64,000 nt of DNA from Persicaria tinctoria (Eukaryota > Streptophyta > Magnoliopsida > Caryophyllales > Polygonaceae): positions 44,265,314-44,329,313 of the forward strand of contig JBANSL010000003.1 of assembly GCA_037127255.1 (NCBI GenBank), read 5' to 3'. The notes below the pieces were generated by a model. That model saw only the letters and a list, made by a program, of their open reading frames with translations. It searched no databases and was not told the DNA's origin. Positions within the stretch are counted from its first letter, which is position 1, and each line of letters begins with the position of its first letter. Of this stretch, positions 34,223 through 45,722 are shown piece after piece. A program made the position numbers and the translations under genes.

Positions 34223-37200
34223 ATGGGAGATAAGATAGTGATACAAATGCGTTATATTCATCGAGAATATGTTGAATTTGAGGTGGATGATCCCGATAAG
34301 TGTAGTGTGTTAGATATGTTTGTTGAAATGCTAGAGGGGGCTGAAAAAAATGGAATGATTCTTCCTGAGAACCCGTCTTTATGGTATGCCCATGATTGTC
34401 AAAATTTTCGATTAGAGAGTGATGAAGATGTTGTTAAGATGATGGCTCTTTTTAGTGAGAAGAGGTTGATTAAACTAGCTATTGGATCCGGTGACTCTCC
34501 ATGTAGGAATCTAGATTTAGCAAGGGGATTGATTGAGTCAAAAAAGCCGGTAGAGAGGTCGAGTTATGGAAGTCAAACCGCTTATAGTAAGAAGGTTCCT
34601 GCCACTACCGCAAGAAGGAAGGGGACTTTTGTATCGAAATCTCGAAGTCAGTCTACACGTAGTGAACCTACTTCGGGTGAAGCTAGTAGGACAAAGGAGG
34701 TTGTAGTTGAGGCCATATCCCCTGAGATTGATTTGGTTAATGCTGATTTTGTTAATGATGATGTAGATAATGTTGTTCTGACGGCCAATGATGATAATGT
34801 GCCTACTCCTACTAATGATAATGCACTTGTTTCGGCCTCTACTTATGAGCGTGGTGGTACTGCTGATATTGAAGTTAATGACAGTGAGACGGATGATTAT
34901 TTCGATAGGATTTATGATAATGGGGAGTTGTCTGGTGATACTAGCATTGGGAATATAAAATTGAAGGTGTGGATGCTTTTTTTGGGCAAGGAAGCATTTA
35001 CAAATGTGTTGCGAGATTATTGTGTCCAAGAGGGGTTATCTGTTGTGGTAGTCAAAGCAGATCAGATTCGTTACACCGCCGTCTGTGGACAATCAGAATG
35101 TGGATGGAGAATTCATGCATCAAGACTTGTGGATGGTATGACTTGGGCAATTAAGTCACTAACGGATACTCATAGTTACCTTAAACTCACAAAATTCAAC
35201 TCAATGGCAACTCCAGAATGGGTTGTGAAGAAGTTGATTGACCATGTGAGAGCGGATGATGATATCAAAGGACCAACAATGCAATCCATGTTGATGACTA
35301 GGTATGGGATAAACATGAAGTCAACTTCGTTGTACAAAGCAAGGACGCTTGCCTTGGCAATAATTAACGGGAAGCCTGATGCGTCGCTTGGTAGTTTGCC
35401 GGGTTATTGTGAAGTGGTGAAATCATCTAACCCGGGCTCTAGGGCGCATATTGTATGGGGACACGCTGAAAATGATCCCGAAAGGCCATTGCAATTTAAG
35501 AATGTGTTCAGAGCTATGAAGCCGATGATTGAGGGAGTCATCCACGGCTGTAGGGGGTTGATTGGTGTTGATGGATGTCATCTGAAGGGGAAGTATGGTG
35601 GTGTCGTTCTGGCTGCAGTTGCTGTTGACGGGGAGAATGAGATATTTCCACTAGCTTATGGGGTGTATGAGAATGAAAGTAAGAGAACTTGGTCCTCTTT
35701 TTTCTACCACTTGAGAGAGGTCTTGAGGCCTGCTGATAGGGCCAACTGGTGTATCATATCGGATAGACAAAAGGTATTCTACAATGCTATGCGTTTTATT
35801 CAATTGTTGTTATGTATTTGTTTCACATACAAAGAAATAATTGGATTTTTCCAATGTAGGGGGTTGAACCGGCCCTTGCAGAACTGTGGCCAACTGCGGG
35901 ATGACGGTACTGTTGCACACACCTCTTGGCCAACTTCAAGAAGAAGTTTCCAGGTTTGCCTGTGAAGGGAGTGTTTTGGGAATGTTGCAAGGCGTTCTCG
36001 GAACACAAATTTAAGAAATCAATGGAGAAGGTCGAAAGGGTAGTTGGGACAGATGCTCTGAACTGGCTCAAAGACTTGGGTGAATTTCATACATGGGCGA
36101 GGTTTCGATATGATCCAAGTTTGCATGCTCCTCACAACTCAAGCAACTTTGTGGAGTCTTTCAATTCGACACTAGGAGCGGATCGATGCCTTCCCGTATT
36201 ATCTTTGCTTGAAGGTACATTCACTTTCTGCAATTTAATTTCTGATGTGAATGATTTCGAGTTAAATTTCCGTTGGTCATGGTTGCCACTGCTGGACTGA
36301 TTTTCGAGTTAAATACACGCTGGAAATGATATTTAGGTATTAGGTGAACCATGGTGGTTAGACATTGCAAGAGGCAAGAGGATGCGAAGAAGTTGCCAGT
36401 CAACGGTATTACAGACTACGCAAACAAGAGACTGGCAAAGGCGGTCACAGCAGCACGAGCATTGCAGGTAACTCTCAAAACTCATACCACCTTCTGACAT
36501 CGATTCACTCATTGACGAAGTCATCTTCATGACAGATTTTCAAGGCTTCACCCACTGGATACGAAGTGACAGAGGGTTCGTCGGCATTGGCAGTTGACAT
36601 CAAAGCTTGTACATGTGGTTGTGGTGAATGGCAAATCAGAGGAATCCCATGTCGGCATGCAGTGAGAGCTATAATTGAGAGCAGGGGTCATCCGGAGCAT
36701 TATGTATCAAATTGGTATTCCATAAGAGTTTACAAACAAACCTATTCTGCTAATTATAGGTAATATGTTTTCAAAACTTTGTTAATCGATTAGGAATCTT
36801 TATGTCAACACCAGAAACTATCTCATCTATGCGTCTTTTTAGGCCGGTCCCGGACGAAGAACAATGGCCCTCTTTTGATCTACCGAGAGTACAACCACCT
36901 ACCATGAGAAGGAGAGTTGGACGACCGGCGAAAACAAGACGGCGACAAGAGGGGGAAGCACTAGCAGGCAAAAGATCTCGCCTAGTGCGATGTGGAAGAT
37001 GTCAGGTATTGGATGCTCGAGGAAATATAGTAGTCATTGTCTCATATTGATATTTATGTGCGATGTATTAACTTACTTTGTTGTACCAGGCATATGAACA
37101 TAATGTGAAGACGTGTAAAGGTGGACCAACTGCAAATGAAGTGAAGGCACAAAAAGGCATCCGAGTTGAAAGAAGATCAAAGAGGTCGAAACCAAATGAG

Positions 37201-37275
37201 CCAAACATCCCTGCACAAGGTCAAACCGTGGAAGAAGTTAGGTCCTCAACTCCATGGGTGGCCGAAACTCAGTAG
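34223..37275 (+). pseudogene. MURA-type MULE transposase, six exons, two in-frame TGA codons
   Basis: Exons by GT-AG and phase: 34223-35773, 35860-36214, 36337-36467, 36536-36759, 36843-37005, 37090-37275; 870 codons with the stop. The start ATG follows a TATATAG acceptor-like site, so a leader intron is likely. Domains in order: N-terminal PB1-like domain (residues about 1-95), an acidic Asp/Asn-rich spacer, a MuDR DNA-binding domain (about 250-315, with CGQSECGWRIHASR), the MULE transposase core (about 430-530, with GVDGCHLKGKYGG and a catalytic-type Asp in IISDRQK), a SWIM zinc finger (CTCGCGEWQIRGIPCRHA) and a C-terminal zinc knuckle (CGRCQ...HNVKTC) built across the last intron. TGA codons at 35902-35904 and 36345-36347 interrupt the frame, so a full-length protein is unlikely. 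Confidence 0.85.
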
Positions 37276-37935
37276 TTGTGTGCTCGTCGGTGTTTGTTTT
37301 GTAATCGATTAGGAGTCGTTCTTTTAAGTTTTAGTGCTCAATCCGCTTGACCAGCTGTTGGAACAAGCTCGATGTTCAATGTTAGGGTTGATAACTTAGA
37401 CCCCCTTCATTAGTTTTTGGAACAACCATTGTCCCTTTTTGGCTACGACATTATACATGTCTAAAACACTTATTATATGAAATGAAGATAACTTTGTTGC
37501 ATCATTTCAAGCATATTAAAAACATAGAGCATTTAGCCTTGCAAAGGACAATCAAAGAGAGTGTTGAATGCAGCCACAAACATAAGTTTATATGACGAGA
37601 ACAACACCTGGACACATTGCATTGCTGCTGGTAAATGCGATGTTTACATTCTGACATTGCTAAATGCCTTGGAATAAGTTTACATAAGAATAAAACCACC
37701 AGAAGTCAGTGCTATTGAAGTTTACATAAGAATACAACCACACATTGCATTGCTTCGAGCCTAACTCTATTTGCAATGACTTCTTTTCTCTCTCAGTTTT
37801 ACAATATTCTCTTCATTGGAGATGTCATTCAGTGTTATGCTCGACCCCAAAGTGGCAACACTCCTCAACCACAATTCGCTTCATTATCCTGAAATCCAAT
37901 CACATTATGATCACCTAAGTTATTCTTAAGCTGGC

Positions 37936-38330
37936 AAAAATCAATTAAATCAACAAAATAGTATGCACACTCCTCAATCTCAATTCTGAATTTCAACATT
38001 AAGCTGCCAAAAATCAATTAAATCAACAAAATAGTATGCACACTCCTCAATCTCAATTCTGAATTTCAACAATCCACAAAGAGGACAACCAAATCAAATT
38101 TTCACACTCGAATCCCTAATCGATAGAAATTGCATAAATCGATAGAAATTGCATAAATCAGACAGAAATTGAATTTCAACAATCCTCAATCTCAATTCTG
38201 AATTTCAACAATCCACAAAGAGGACAACCAAATCAAATTTTCACACTCGAATCCCTAATCGATAGAAATTGCATAAATCGATAGAAATTGCATAAATCGA
38301 CAGAAATTGAATTTCAACAATCCTCAATCT
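37936..38330. repeat. tandem repeats inside the MULE 3' region
   Basis: AT-rich block with two overlapping direct repeats: a unit containing AAATCAATTAAATCAACAAA and CACTCCTCAATCTC (copies near 37950 and 38010), and a unit containing AAAGAGGACAACCAAATCAA and TCGATAGAAATTGCATAAAT (copies near 38076 and 38217). Confidence 0.7.
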
Positions 38331-38577
38331 CAATTCTGATTGATGTTTATACAATGAAATTCTGAAAACAAAAACTAATCCTATCACGCTTGAACCACAA
38401 ATTTCACACTCAAATTGCTAATCTGGAAAAAAACACAGTTTGGAATTGCTTCAATCGATAGAAATTACCTTCACTGCAGTCGACGTCTCCGCTCCGGCAA
38501 CTCAGCACTGCTGTCGGCGGTTCCAACCCTGCACTCCTCCGGTAAGAGGCTTCGAAGCACAAACGGTTCAATGTACA

Positions 38578-38933
38578 CGAGCAGCAGCAGTTCCTGTGCA
38601 ACAGGGCACGCGAGCAGCGGCGGCGGCGGTTGCTGTGGCCGGCGGCGCCGGTTCGGTGTGGTGGCGCAGCGGCGGCGACGGTTCAGTGCGGTGCTCTTCC
38701 TCTCCGGTTCCCTTCTCTCCTCTCCTCTCTTCAGTTCCCCGAGCGCGCAAGAAGGTAAGAGACTATGGCTAAGTAAAGTAATTTAACGGTGGTTTTTTAA
38801 TTCTGTCAGTTTTAACCCATTAGGGGCACGGTGCGAAATTGTACAAACCTCAGGGGTACTGTGCGAATTTAGCAAAACTTCTGTACACCGTGCGAAATAC
38901 GCAATACCACAGGGGTACCAGGCGAAATTTCCG
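38578..38933 (-). repeat. right terminal inverted repeat of the MULE
   Basis: Reverse complement of the left repeat, ending GGCGAAATTTCCG, followed by the 9-bp duplication ATGTTTTAA. Confidence 0.85.
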
Positions 38934-39931
38934 ATGTTTTAAACAGCAACCATTTCTGATTTCTGAATGGAGGGAAGGGGGAATGTATATATCTTTATTT
39001 TTAAAAAAATACAGTACTGCAGTGCAGACAGATTAATCTGTTTGGGATTAGGGGGGGATCAATGATGACTTTTTCACTCCCCATATCAAATCCCAATCCC
39101 CCATAGTCCCATACAAGAGCCTCACCAACTTCCCTTCCCTTCCCTTTCATTTTTCTCATTTCCCCCCTTTAAAAGCGATGATGGCAGAAGATACTGATAC
39201 GAAATTGGAGCGAATCGACAGAGAAGGTAACGCCTTCTCTACTCTCCGGTCGTTTTTGGTCTTTCCCCTCTCCCTAACATTCTGATTATCGGTGAATTTG
39301 TGCTGGCGTAAGGTGGTTTCTGATGCAGGTTTGTGTCTACAGAAGAGTGAAGGTTCAATCTATCCCTAATTCGACGATAAACAAGGTTAGGCTCTTTCTC
39401 ACATCTAAACCCCTACCCCAATTGTTGTAATATGTCATCTGTGGTAAAGCACTTCGGATTTTACATTGATGCATGTGTAGAGTTAGGGATTTTAGGGTAT
39501 CGAACTGTAGATTTAGGGTTTATGTGTATTTTGAAGTTGCTTGTTGTGATTTGTACCGGTTTAGTTATGTGTTTGGTATGAACTATGTAATTGGTGCGGT
39601 ATGAACTTCGAATTGGAGCTTTGGGTTTTATTGGTTGGATTTTGGTATGAACTTGTAATTGGTGCGCGCGTTAGGGACTTAGGATTTTTGGGTTTTGTAC
39701 TGGCTGCATGTTAAATTGATTGCAACTACTTTTGGGCAAAATAGATGTTAGGGGTTTGTACTGGTTGAATGTTTGATTGCAACTCGTGACTTAGCGTTTT
39801 AAATAACCGTTTCTTTCTGAGTTCCTATCTTATTCATTGCAAATTCGATTTCAATCAACAAAATTTAAGTGTTTAATTTGTTTATGCTATTTATGGAATG
39901 TCTGATTCAATGTATGTTGTGCAGGCTTAAG

Positions 39932-40547
39932 ATGTCTGACTCTGAGAATTCCCGGAGAACATCATTTGCAGACAGCAGCAGGGCTGACACGAACCCATTC
40001 GCACACCACCCACCTGGGGTAAGTTACTCGACTTTTTTTAAATCAATTTTGTTTCATTTCGATTACTCATTACTCATTAGTCAAGGTCCTCTAATTTCTG
40101 TTATATTTGCAGTTTCCTGAGCAGCCAGAGCCGAGTTACACCTCGGCCTCCTCCGAGAGCACACTGAACACGAGGGTCATAGAGCTTCAAGATAGAAACA
40201 GAGAGCTGCAGTCTGAATTGAATGCAGCGGAACGGGGAGCTGAGCGTGTAGCCGGGAACCTAGAGGTTCGTGATGGGCAGCTTGAGATGGCTACTGCAGT
40301 GATCGCCACCCTCAGGGACCGCCTACAGGAGAACGAAGCGGCGCTGGCAGCTGCAAAATAGCTCCTGCTGCAGCGGGAGGGGTCGGAAGCGAAGAAAGAT
40401 AGGCTGCTGCTGATCGCCAAGGAGGCGGCGGCCAAGTCACGACAAGGTCAGGCAAAGTCGGGCGTGGTGATCATGTCCTTGATCCATGTCATTGTCGTCA
40501 TGGCCTGGATCACCTTGACATCGGTGGTGGCCTACCTCTTCAAGTGA
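39932..40547 (+). pseudogene. coiled-coil, tail-anchored protein gene, copy B (one premature stop)
   Basis: The leader and first intron match copy A almost base for base. Coding exons are 39932-40018 (MSDSENSRRTSF ... NPFAHHPPG) and 40113-40547, joined in phase 0. The product would be about 172 residues: a polar Ser-rich N terminus, a long Glu/Arg/Ala-rich coiled coil, a Lys-rich stretch and a C-terminal membrane anchor (VIVVMAWITLTSVVAYLF) ending in Lys before TGA. TAG at 40359-40361 interrupts the coiled coil where copy A has CAG. Beyond it the frame stays open to the natural stop, so the break is recent or the stop is bypassed. The likely place is a membrane facing the cytosol; function unknown. 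Confidence 0.65.
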
Positions 40548-41021
40548 AGCTCTCCTGTGTTGTTTTTTGTAGTATTTTAATGTTTTTATTATGAGTGTTT
40601 GGAAACTTTGTTTTGGGTATGTGGTTGTGGACTAGTTGTTTTGGACAAGTTTGATGCTAGTTTTTTGTGTGTGATAAACAATGGTATTTTTTTGTGTGTG
40701 TGATAAACAAGTTTGATGGTATGTGCCTTTTTCTGGACAAGTTTTATGGTTCACAAAGAAAATTTTAACTTGAACATATTTTCAAAATTAATTACAATTT
40801 TATCCTATAACTAAGTTCTTCATAAATATACACAGTAGACATGCATTTGAATTTTTATTTTTCATGACTCTTATGAGTTAGAATTGCTCTCCACACACCA
40901 AATAGGCAAATAGGACTCAGGTTCGATTCCTATTTTATTGCACTTGACAATTGACAATTGACATATAGTCATAAATATACACAGTAGACGCTGCATTGGT
41001 TGATGCAAAATGCATCATGTT

Positions 41022-41657
41022 GTTGAAGACTGGGCCGGTAACTACTACCAGTGTAATGGGCTGGTAATTGGGCCTAACGTTTTAAAAGTTAAACTTGTAA
41101 TCCGATGCAAAATACAAAGAAGATTGTTTACAAATTGGGTATACAAAATAAATGTTCCAACTTAGAAGGAGTACTAAAAAAATTGAACTAAGTAACATCA
41201 CGAGGAGTGCCCCACTCATTGAGTCTTCCGGACTGGTTGATACGGTTCCTACTGAAACGACGAAGATCCCAACGTGTGTGTTTGGGATAGCTGCATAAGA
41301 AAAATACCTTATTGATAAGTGGTTCCAAAGAGTCCCAAGTTAGAGAAGAGTAATATGTTATCACTCACCTGTGTAACCCTCAAAGGAAGACCACGTGCAC
41401 CATTTAATGGACTAAACCCATAGTTGCCCAGGCCATTGTGTTGCATGGCTTGTGTATGCATCATCTACCAAAGAAGAGGGGAATTGACGATTATAAGTAT
41501 GATGCCAACGAAAAGAATCTGACAAGAAAGCATGTTTGGAATCCCAGTTACGTACCAAATTGTATGAAAAGATGAGGGTTAGGCATGGACATCACGTTTT
41601 GGTGGCGAATACCATTGCTGGACCTGCATGGCTCTCCGCAGGGCTGCTTGGCCCACC
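41022..41657. other. intergenic or 3' flank of the FRS-like gene
   Basis: No supported gene. It may hold 3' untranslated or short terminal exons of the minus-strand FRS-like gene, but I find no convincing splice-joined continuation. Confidence 0.4.
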
Positions 41658-44130
41658 CTATCTGTGTTGACGCTCAGTACGCTCCCGTGCAATTTGCCTC
41701 CTATAGCCTAACCTCCTAGTTCTATGTTTGCCTGTACCTCTTCTGTCTTGTGGATCTACCAAGGGGGATAGATCGTTATCCGGTACATTCCCGTCGTCGT
41801 TCATGGTCGTTTCAGTTGGGATCACCACTCGTCGCCCATACACTTTACCAATGCCATCCAGGTTGTGATAAATTAGGCGATTCTTCCTCAGCGCAGCCTC
41901 CTTGACCGTGTCTTCCAATTCATGGAGCTCAGACATCACAACCTTGTACAAATCCTCATCGTACATCGCCAATCCGGTGATTTTGTCCACCTTACCATGA
42001 ATATCCCTATACCGTTTCATCACGCCTGACTTCTTTTCTATCAGCTTATAGTAAGGGACTGGGACCTTCAAGTGTTCCCGGGGCAGGTCCTTCCGCCAAC
42101 GATCCAGAATATATCTCTGCGGAACGTAATACACATTCTCTTCGCTGAAGACACGCAAAATGTGGGTGCACAATATCCCGCAGAACTCAAAGTTTTTGCA
42201 CTCACACTTTACGTCGATGTTGTCTTTTTTAAAGGGTAACCCTGTATTTGTAGCACCGTGTACGACGAAAATAAGGCAGCTTTACCGTAACGACGTAAGT
42301 GCACACATTGACATCGTCTTCGACCCTCAATGCATCGGCGTACACGAGGTTCCGCACCTCAACTTGAAATTCTTCGAACTTTTCAGTAGTATACAACTCT
42401 TGGAACACGAGCTCAAACACATGGTCGGTCATGCACCTGAGGGGCTTATTTATCGATGTGAAGTTCGACGTCTCCTCCTCCCTTACCCTTTTCGATAATG
42501 CTAGACCGTACTGCTCAATAAATAACTTCAACGTAGTATTTATATCGAGGAACGATTTGAAGAAATGGTTCATACCTTCACTCCTCTGGGTGCTTGACAT
42601 CCCGGCCCAGAAGTTGTTCTTGAAGTATATAGGAACCCAACGCCTTCTCTTCCCGTACATCTTGCATAACCACTTGTTGTTACGCAAACCAAACTTCTCC
42701 AGCATCGCATCCCATGCCTCTTCGAACTCCCCTACACTCAAGGAGTCGTGTAGAGCATCTTGGAGTGCACTTACTATTGCATTCCATTTGGGGTTGCTCC
42801 CCAAGTGCTTTTTAGCATTCTGCATCACATGCCATATGCACCAACGATGCGAAGCATTGGGAAACACTTACGCCACTGCATTACCTGAAAACAAATGAAT
42901 GGATATTATCGATAAATAAGACTATTTTAACTACATATGTAGATACAAGATATTTACAGTAGCTTACCAATGGATTGGGCTTGGTCGGTTAAGATTGCTA
43001 TTGGTGCCTTCCCGGACATACAGTTGAGCCAAGTGTTAAACAACCACACGAAGTGCTCGGTTTCCTCTCCGACGAGTAGGGCACACCCAAACAACACGCT
43101 CTGCCCATGGTGATTGACCCCGATGAATGGTGCAAATGGCATCTTGTATTTGTTTGAGACGTATGTCGTATCGAATGAGATGACATCGCCAAATTCCAAG
43201 TACGCTGCCCTACTTCTTCCGTCAGCCCAAAACACATTCTTCAATCTGTTGTCTTCGTCCACATCATAACTGTAGAAGAAGTTCGAGTTGGTTGAAGCCA
43301 TTGAATCGAAATGATCCCTCATTGCAAGAAAGTCCCCTTTCTTCATTTGCCGGCTTCTGTTTTTGGCAACCACGTTCCGCAGGTCCCGTTCAGTGAAGTT
43401 CACTTTATCATGGCTCCCGTTGGCAACCACAAAGGATGTGAAGTTCTTAGCTATTGGTACGCCGGTCCTATCCATTTCCAAGATCCGTTTCTTGTTGCCT
43501 TCGGTGATGTATCTGTAATTTGTAAGGTATTTTGTATTCTTCGCATCACACTCGTGGTTATGCTCAAGGACAACGGTGATTACCCTGCCTCCATACACCA
43601 GGTCCATCACGGACATCATTCACCCTGAAGTTACAACCTGTCATGGTTGAAGTGGATCCCTTGCTCGGGTTTTTTGACTTGGACACAAACTTCCCCACCT
43701 TTGTACATACCATCCTAATTGACTTGTACCTTTCGCCCGTATTCCCATCACCTCCTTCCGCGGGGAGTAACTTTTCCGAACTCCGAATTCTTACCATGAA
43801 TCCATTTTCTCTCGCATATCCGTGGATTAACCGAATAAAATCTGCTTCCCGCTCCAACATCAGCCCGACATGGGGAGGATTCATTGTCAGGTTATCGGAA
43901 ATCTCGCGAGGCTCAGCATCGTCTCCTTCATCATCGTCTCCTTCATCACCGACTCCTTTATCACCGTCTTCCGGGATGTGGTTTTCACTGTTCGACGAAA
44001 TGCTTGCGCTGTCATCATTCGAAATTTGGACCAAGTTCAAGTCCAGCGGGCCTGACCCATTAATCGAATCATCGGACCCGGACCCATCTTCGAATCCCAT
44101 GTTAAGATCAAAATCCCTGTTCTGGCTCAT
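41658..44130 (-). pseudogene. FAR1-related sequence (FRS)-like gene, decayed
   Basis: Minus-strand start ATG 44130, followed by an acidic N terminus and a FAR1 DNA-binding region (FIRLIHGYARENGF ... TGCNFRVN ... VVLEHNHECD). A MULE-type transposase core comes next (ISFDTTYVSNKYKMPFAPFIGVNHHGQ; ILTDQAQSIG), then the HRWCIWHVMQNAKKHLG helix region and a SWIM finger (CECKNFEFCGILCTHIL). An 83-bp intron at 42885-42967 has GT-AG ends on the minus strand. Three lesions are visible: a frame change within about 43585-43625, an in-frame TAA at 42868-42870 just after the intron, and a one-base frame change near 42233 in a T/A run directly before the SWIM finger. FAR1/FRS proteins are domesticated MULE transposases acting as light-signalling transcription factors. 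No terminal repeats were found, so a host FRS copy is slightly favoured over a mobile element. Confidence 0.8.
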
Positions 44131-44946
44131 TGTAGCTGAGAAAAGAGGATGATCGGTAAATCTGCAGGAGAAATCCGAAATCCTAATTAATTTAGCGTTC
44201 GAACTACAATTACACTCTAATCAGTTTCAAAATGCAAATTAACGACAATCCCTTATTCATGAATATAGATCCAATCGGATAATATATGTACCGCTCACCT
44301 TCGGTGTTCGGCGAGTTCAGCGATCGGAAAACGATCGATTGCAGGTTCTTCGATCTCGAGCAGTTGACGACGGAACCCTAAATCCTAGTACCTTCAATGA
44401 TCGATCTTCGCCAGATTCCTTAAGAAGACTACTTCAATTGAGCAATCTAACACTTCCAACTCCAATTCCGACCGTTTGAAGAGATGGAGATGAAAATTTG
44501 AAATTACCGTTGGAGTGTTCGGAGAGAGAAGATTACAGCGCTTTAATTGTCATTAGGATCAAGGTTACTTTAATTGATGCATGTAATTATTGCCCTACTA
44601 CCTCTATTTTCATTTTTTTTTTTTTTTGGCTGACTTACTTTTTGACCAAAAGGAGATTACATTTTTACCCCCGGGTAAGCTTACCAAAGGGGCAGAGGGT
44701 AAGAGAATCATTGTCCTTATTTGGATGGATAGAAAGATGTTATGTTTGCCCCAAATACAGATCAGATGTGGCAAGGTATTATTACAGGCTTACAACAGCC
44801 AACAGGAGTATTGTTTATTTTAATTAATGCACTCATTTTCTATTGCTTTTCAATTCTTTTGAATCTGCTTGCTTGATCAAGATTATACAAATTGCACATA
44901 TCAATTTGTCACAATTGTCCTAACTAGTTTTTAAGTCTACTTTTTA
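44131..44946. other. upstream region of the FRS-like gene, no gene
   Basis: It probably includes leader sequence of the minus-strand FRS-like gene (44131-44480). 44500-44830 holds plus ORFs without family resemblance and a run of 14-15 T at about 44615. Confidence 0.35.
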
Positions 44947-45455
44947 AGTCTATTAGCTCAATTGGTAGAGCAATGTGTTATTTTTAGACCTGTCAAAACA
45001 CAACCCGACCCGGTGATCCGACCCGAAAAATTTCCGACCCGAACCCGGAAATTTTGGCCCGAAATTTTTTTCGACTCGAACCCGAAAACCCGAAATTTTT
45101 CGGGTAATCTGGGTTTCTACCTGTGACCCGGTAATTTTGACCCGATTTACCCGATTGACCCGGTGACCCGATTTACGCGGTTGATTTATAATTATATATA
45201 ATTAATTTTTTTTATATATAATTAAAATTTATCATAAAATTATCAAATCATGATTTTTTTAATTTAAAAAAGCAAAAATTGACAAACCCGAAATCAACCC
45301 GAAACCCGGTCAAACCCGGGTTCGAGTCAACCCGAAAAATCCGGAACCCGTTTTACCCGAAACCCGAAGTGACCCGACCCGAACCCGACCCGAATTACCT
45401 ATTTGACAGGTCTAGTTATTATACACATTATGTGGGTTCGAATCCCATATAGACT
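44947..45455 (+). pseudogene. tRNA-like sequence split by a MITE
   Basis: With the MITE removed, a 71-base cloverleaf is visible. The acceptor arms AGTCTAT / ATAGACT pair perfectly, the D stem is GCTC / GAGC, and the T arm is GTGGG-TTCGAAT-CCCAT. The anticodon arm has ATGTG / CACAT with an eight-base loop instead of seven, so no anticodon can be assigned safely. The MITE enters in the anticodon loop. It could be a dead tRNA gene or a tRNA-derived repeat. Confidence 0.6.
44985..45414. mobile_element. hAT-type MITE
   Basis: 430 bp, terminal repeats TAGACCTGTCAAA / TTTGACAGGTCTA, flanked by an 8-bp duplication with one change (GTTATTTT at 44977-44984, GTTATTAT at 45415-45422). The interior is full of repeated GACCCG / ACCCGAA / CCCGG words on both arms, typical of plant hAT MITEs. 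No coding capacity. Confidence 0.85.
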
Positions 45456-45643
45456 TTCTCTAAATTGTAGATCTAAGAAACTCAAATGCAACAATTTAAA
45501 TTCTAAAAACTGAAACAAAATCAAATCTGAACACTACCAACTGAAAAACAAAAGCAACAGAAGCACAAATCTGAAACAATTGTTTTTAAAATTTGAAATA
45601 GAAGCAATAGTTGGTTCTAAAATATGAAACAAAAACAAAAGAA

Positions 45644-45714
45644 AGCCTATATGGGATTTGAACCCATATCATGTGTATAATAACACATTGCTCTACCATT
45701 TGAGCTAATAGACT
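45644..45714 (-). tRNA. tRNA-like sequence, uninterrupted, inverted copy of 44947-45455
   Basis: The minus strand reads AGTCTAT TA GCTC...GAGC and ends with the T arm ATGGG-TTCAAAT-CCCAT and ATAGGCT, 71 bases in all. The acceptor stem has one G-T pair. As in the first copy, the anticodon loop has eight bases (TTATTATA), so the identity is not assignable; pseudo-tRNA or SINE-like head are alternatives. Both copies share similar flanks, including a CTTTTTAAGTC leader. Confidence 0.5.
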
Positions 45715-45722
45715 TAAAAAGG

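Larger units (their letters stand above)
33647..38933 (+). mobile_element. complete Mutator-like element (MULE/MuDR type)
   Basis: A 5287-bp element bounded by the perfect 9-bp duplication ATGTTTTAA (33638-33646 and 38934-38942), the length typical of Mutator elements. The homologous stretch in copy A has no insertion. Terminal inverted repeats begin CGGAAATTTCGCCTGG and extend at least 320 bp, including a GC-rich inner part. The interior encodes one spliced MURA-type transposase on the plus strand. Confidence 0.95.
33208..41021 (+). repeat. tandem duplication, copy B
   Basis: Homologue of copy A, lengthened by the MULE at 33647-38933. It ends at the same TGATGCAAAATGCATCATG tract, after which the sequences differ. 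Confidence 0.85.

Noticed and set aside
34538..35029. Minus-strand 163-codon ORF opposite the MULE transposase
   Set aside because: Antisense shadow of the transposase coding exon.
41022..44830. FRS-like gene as an autonomous MULE with terminal repeats
   Set aside because: No inverted repeats or 9-bp duplication could be matched on the two sides.
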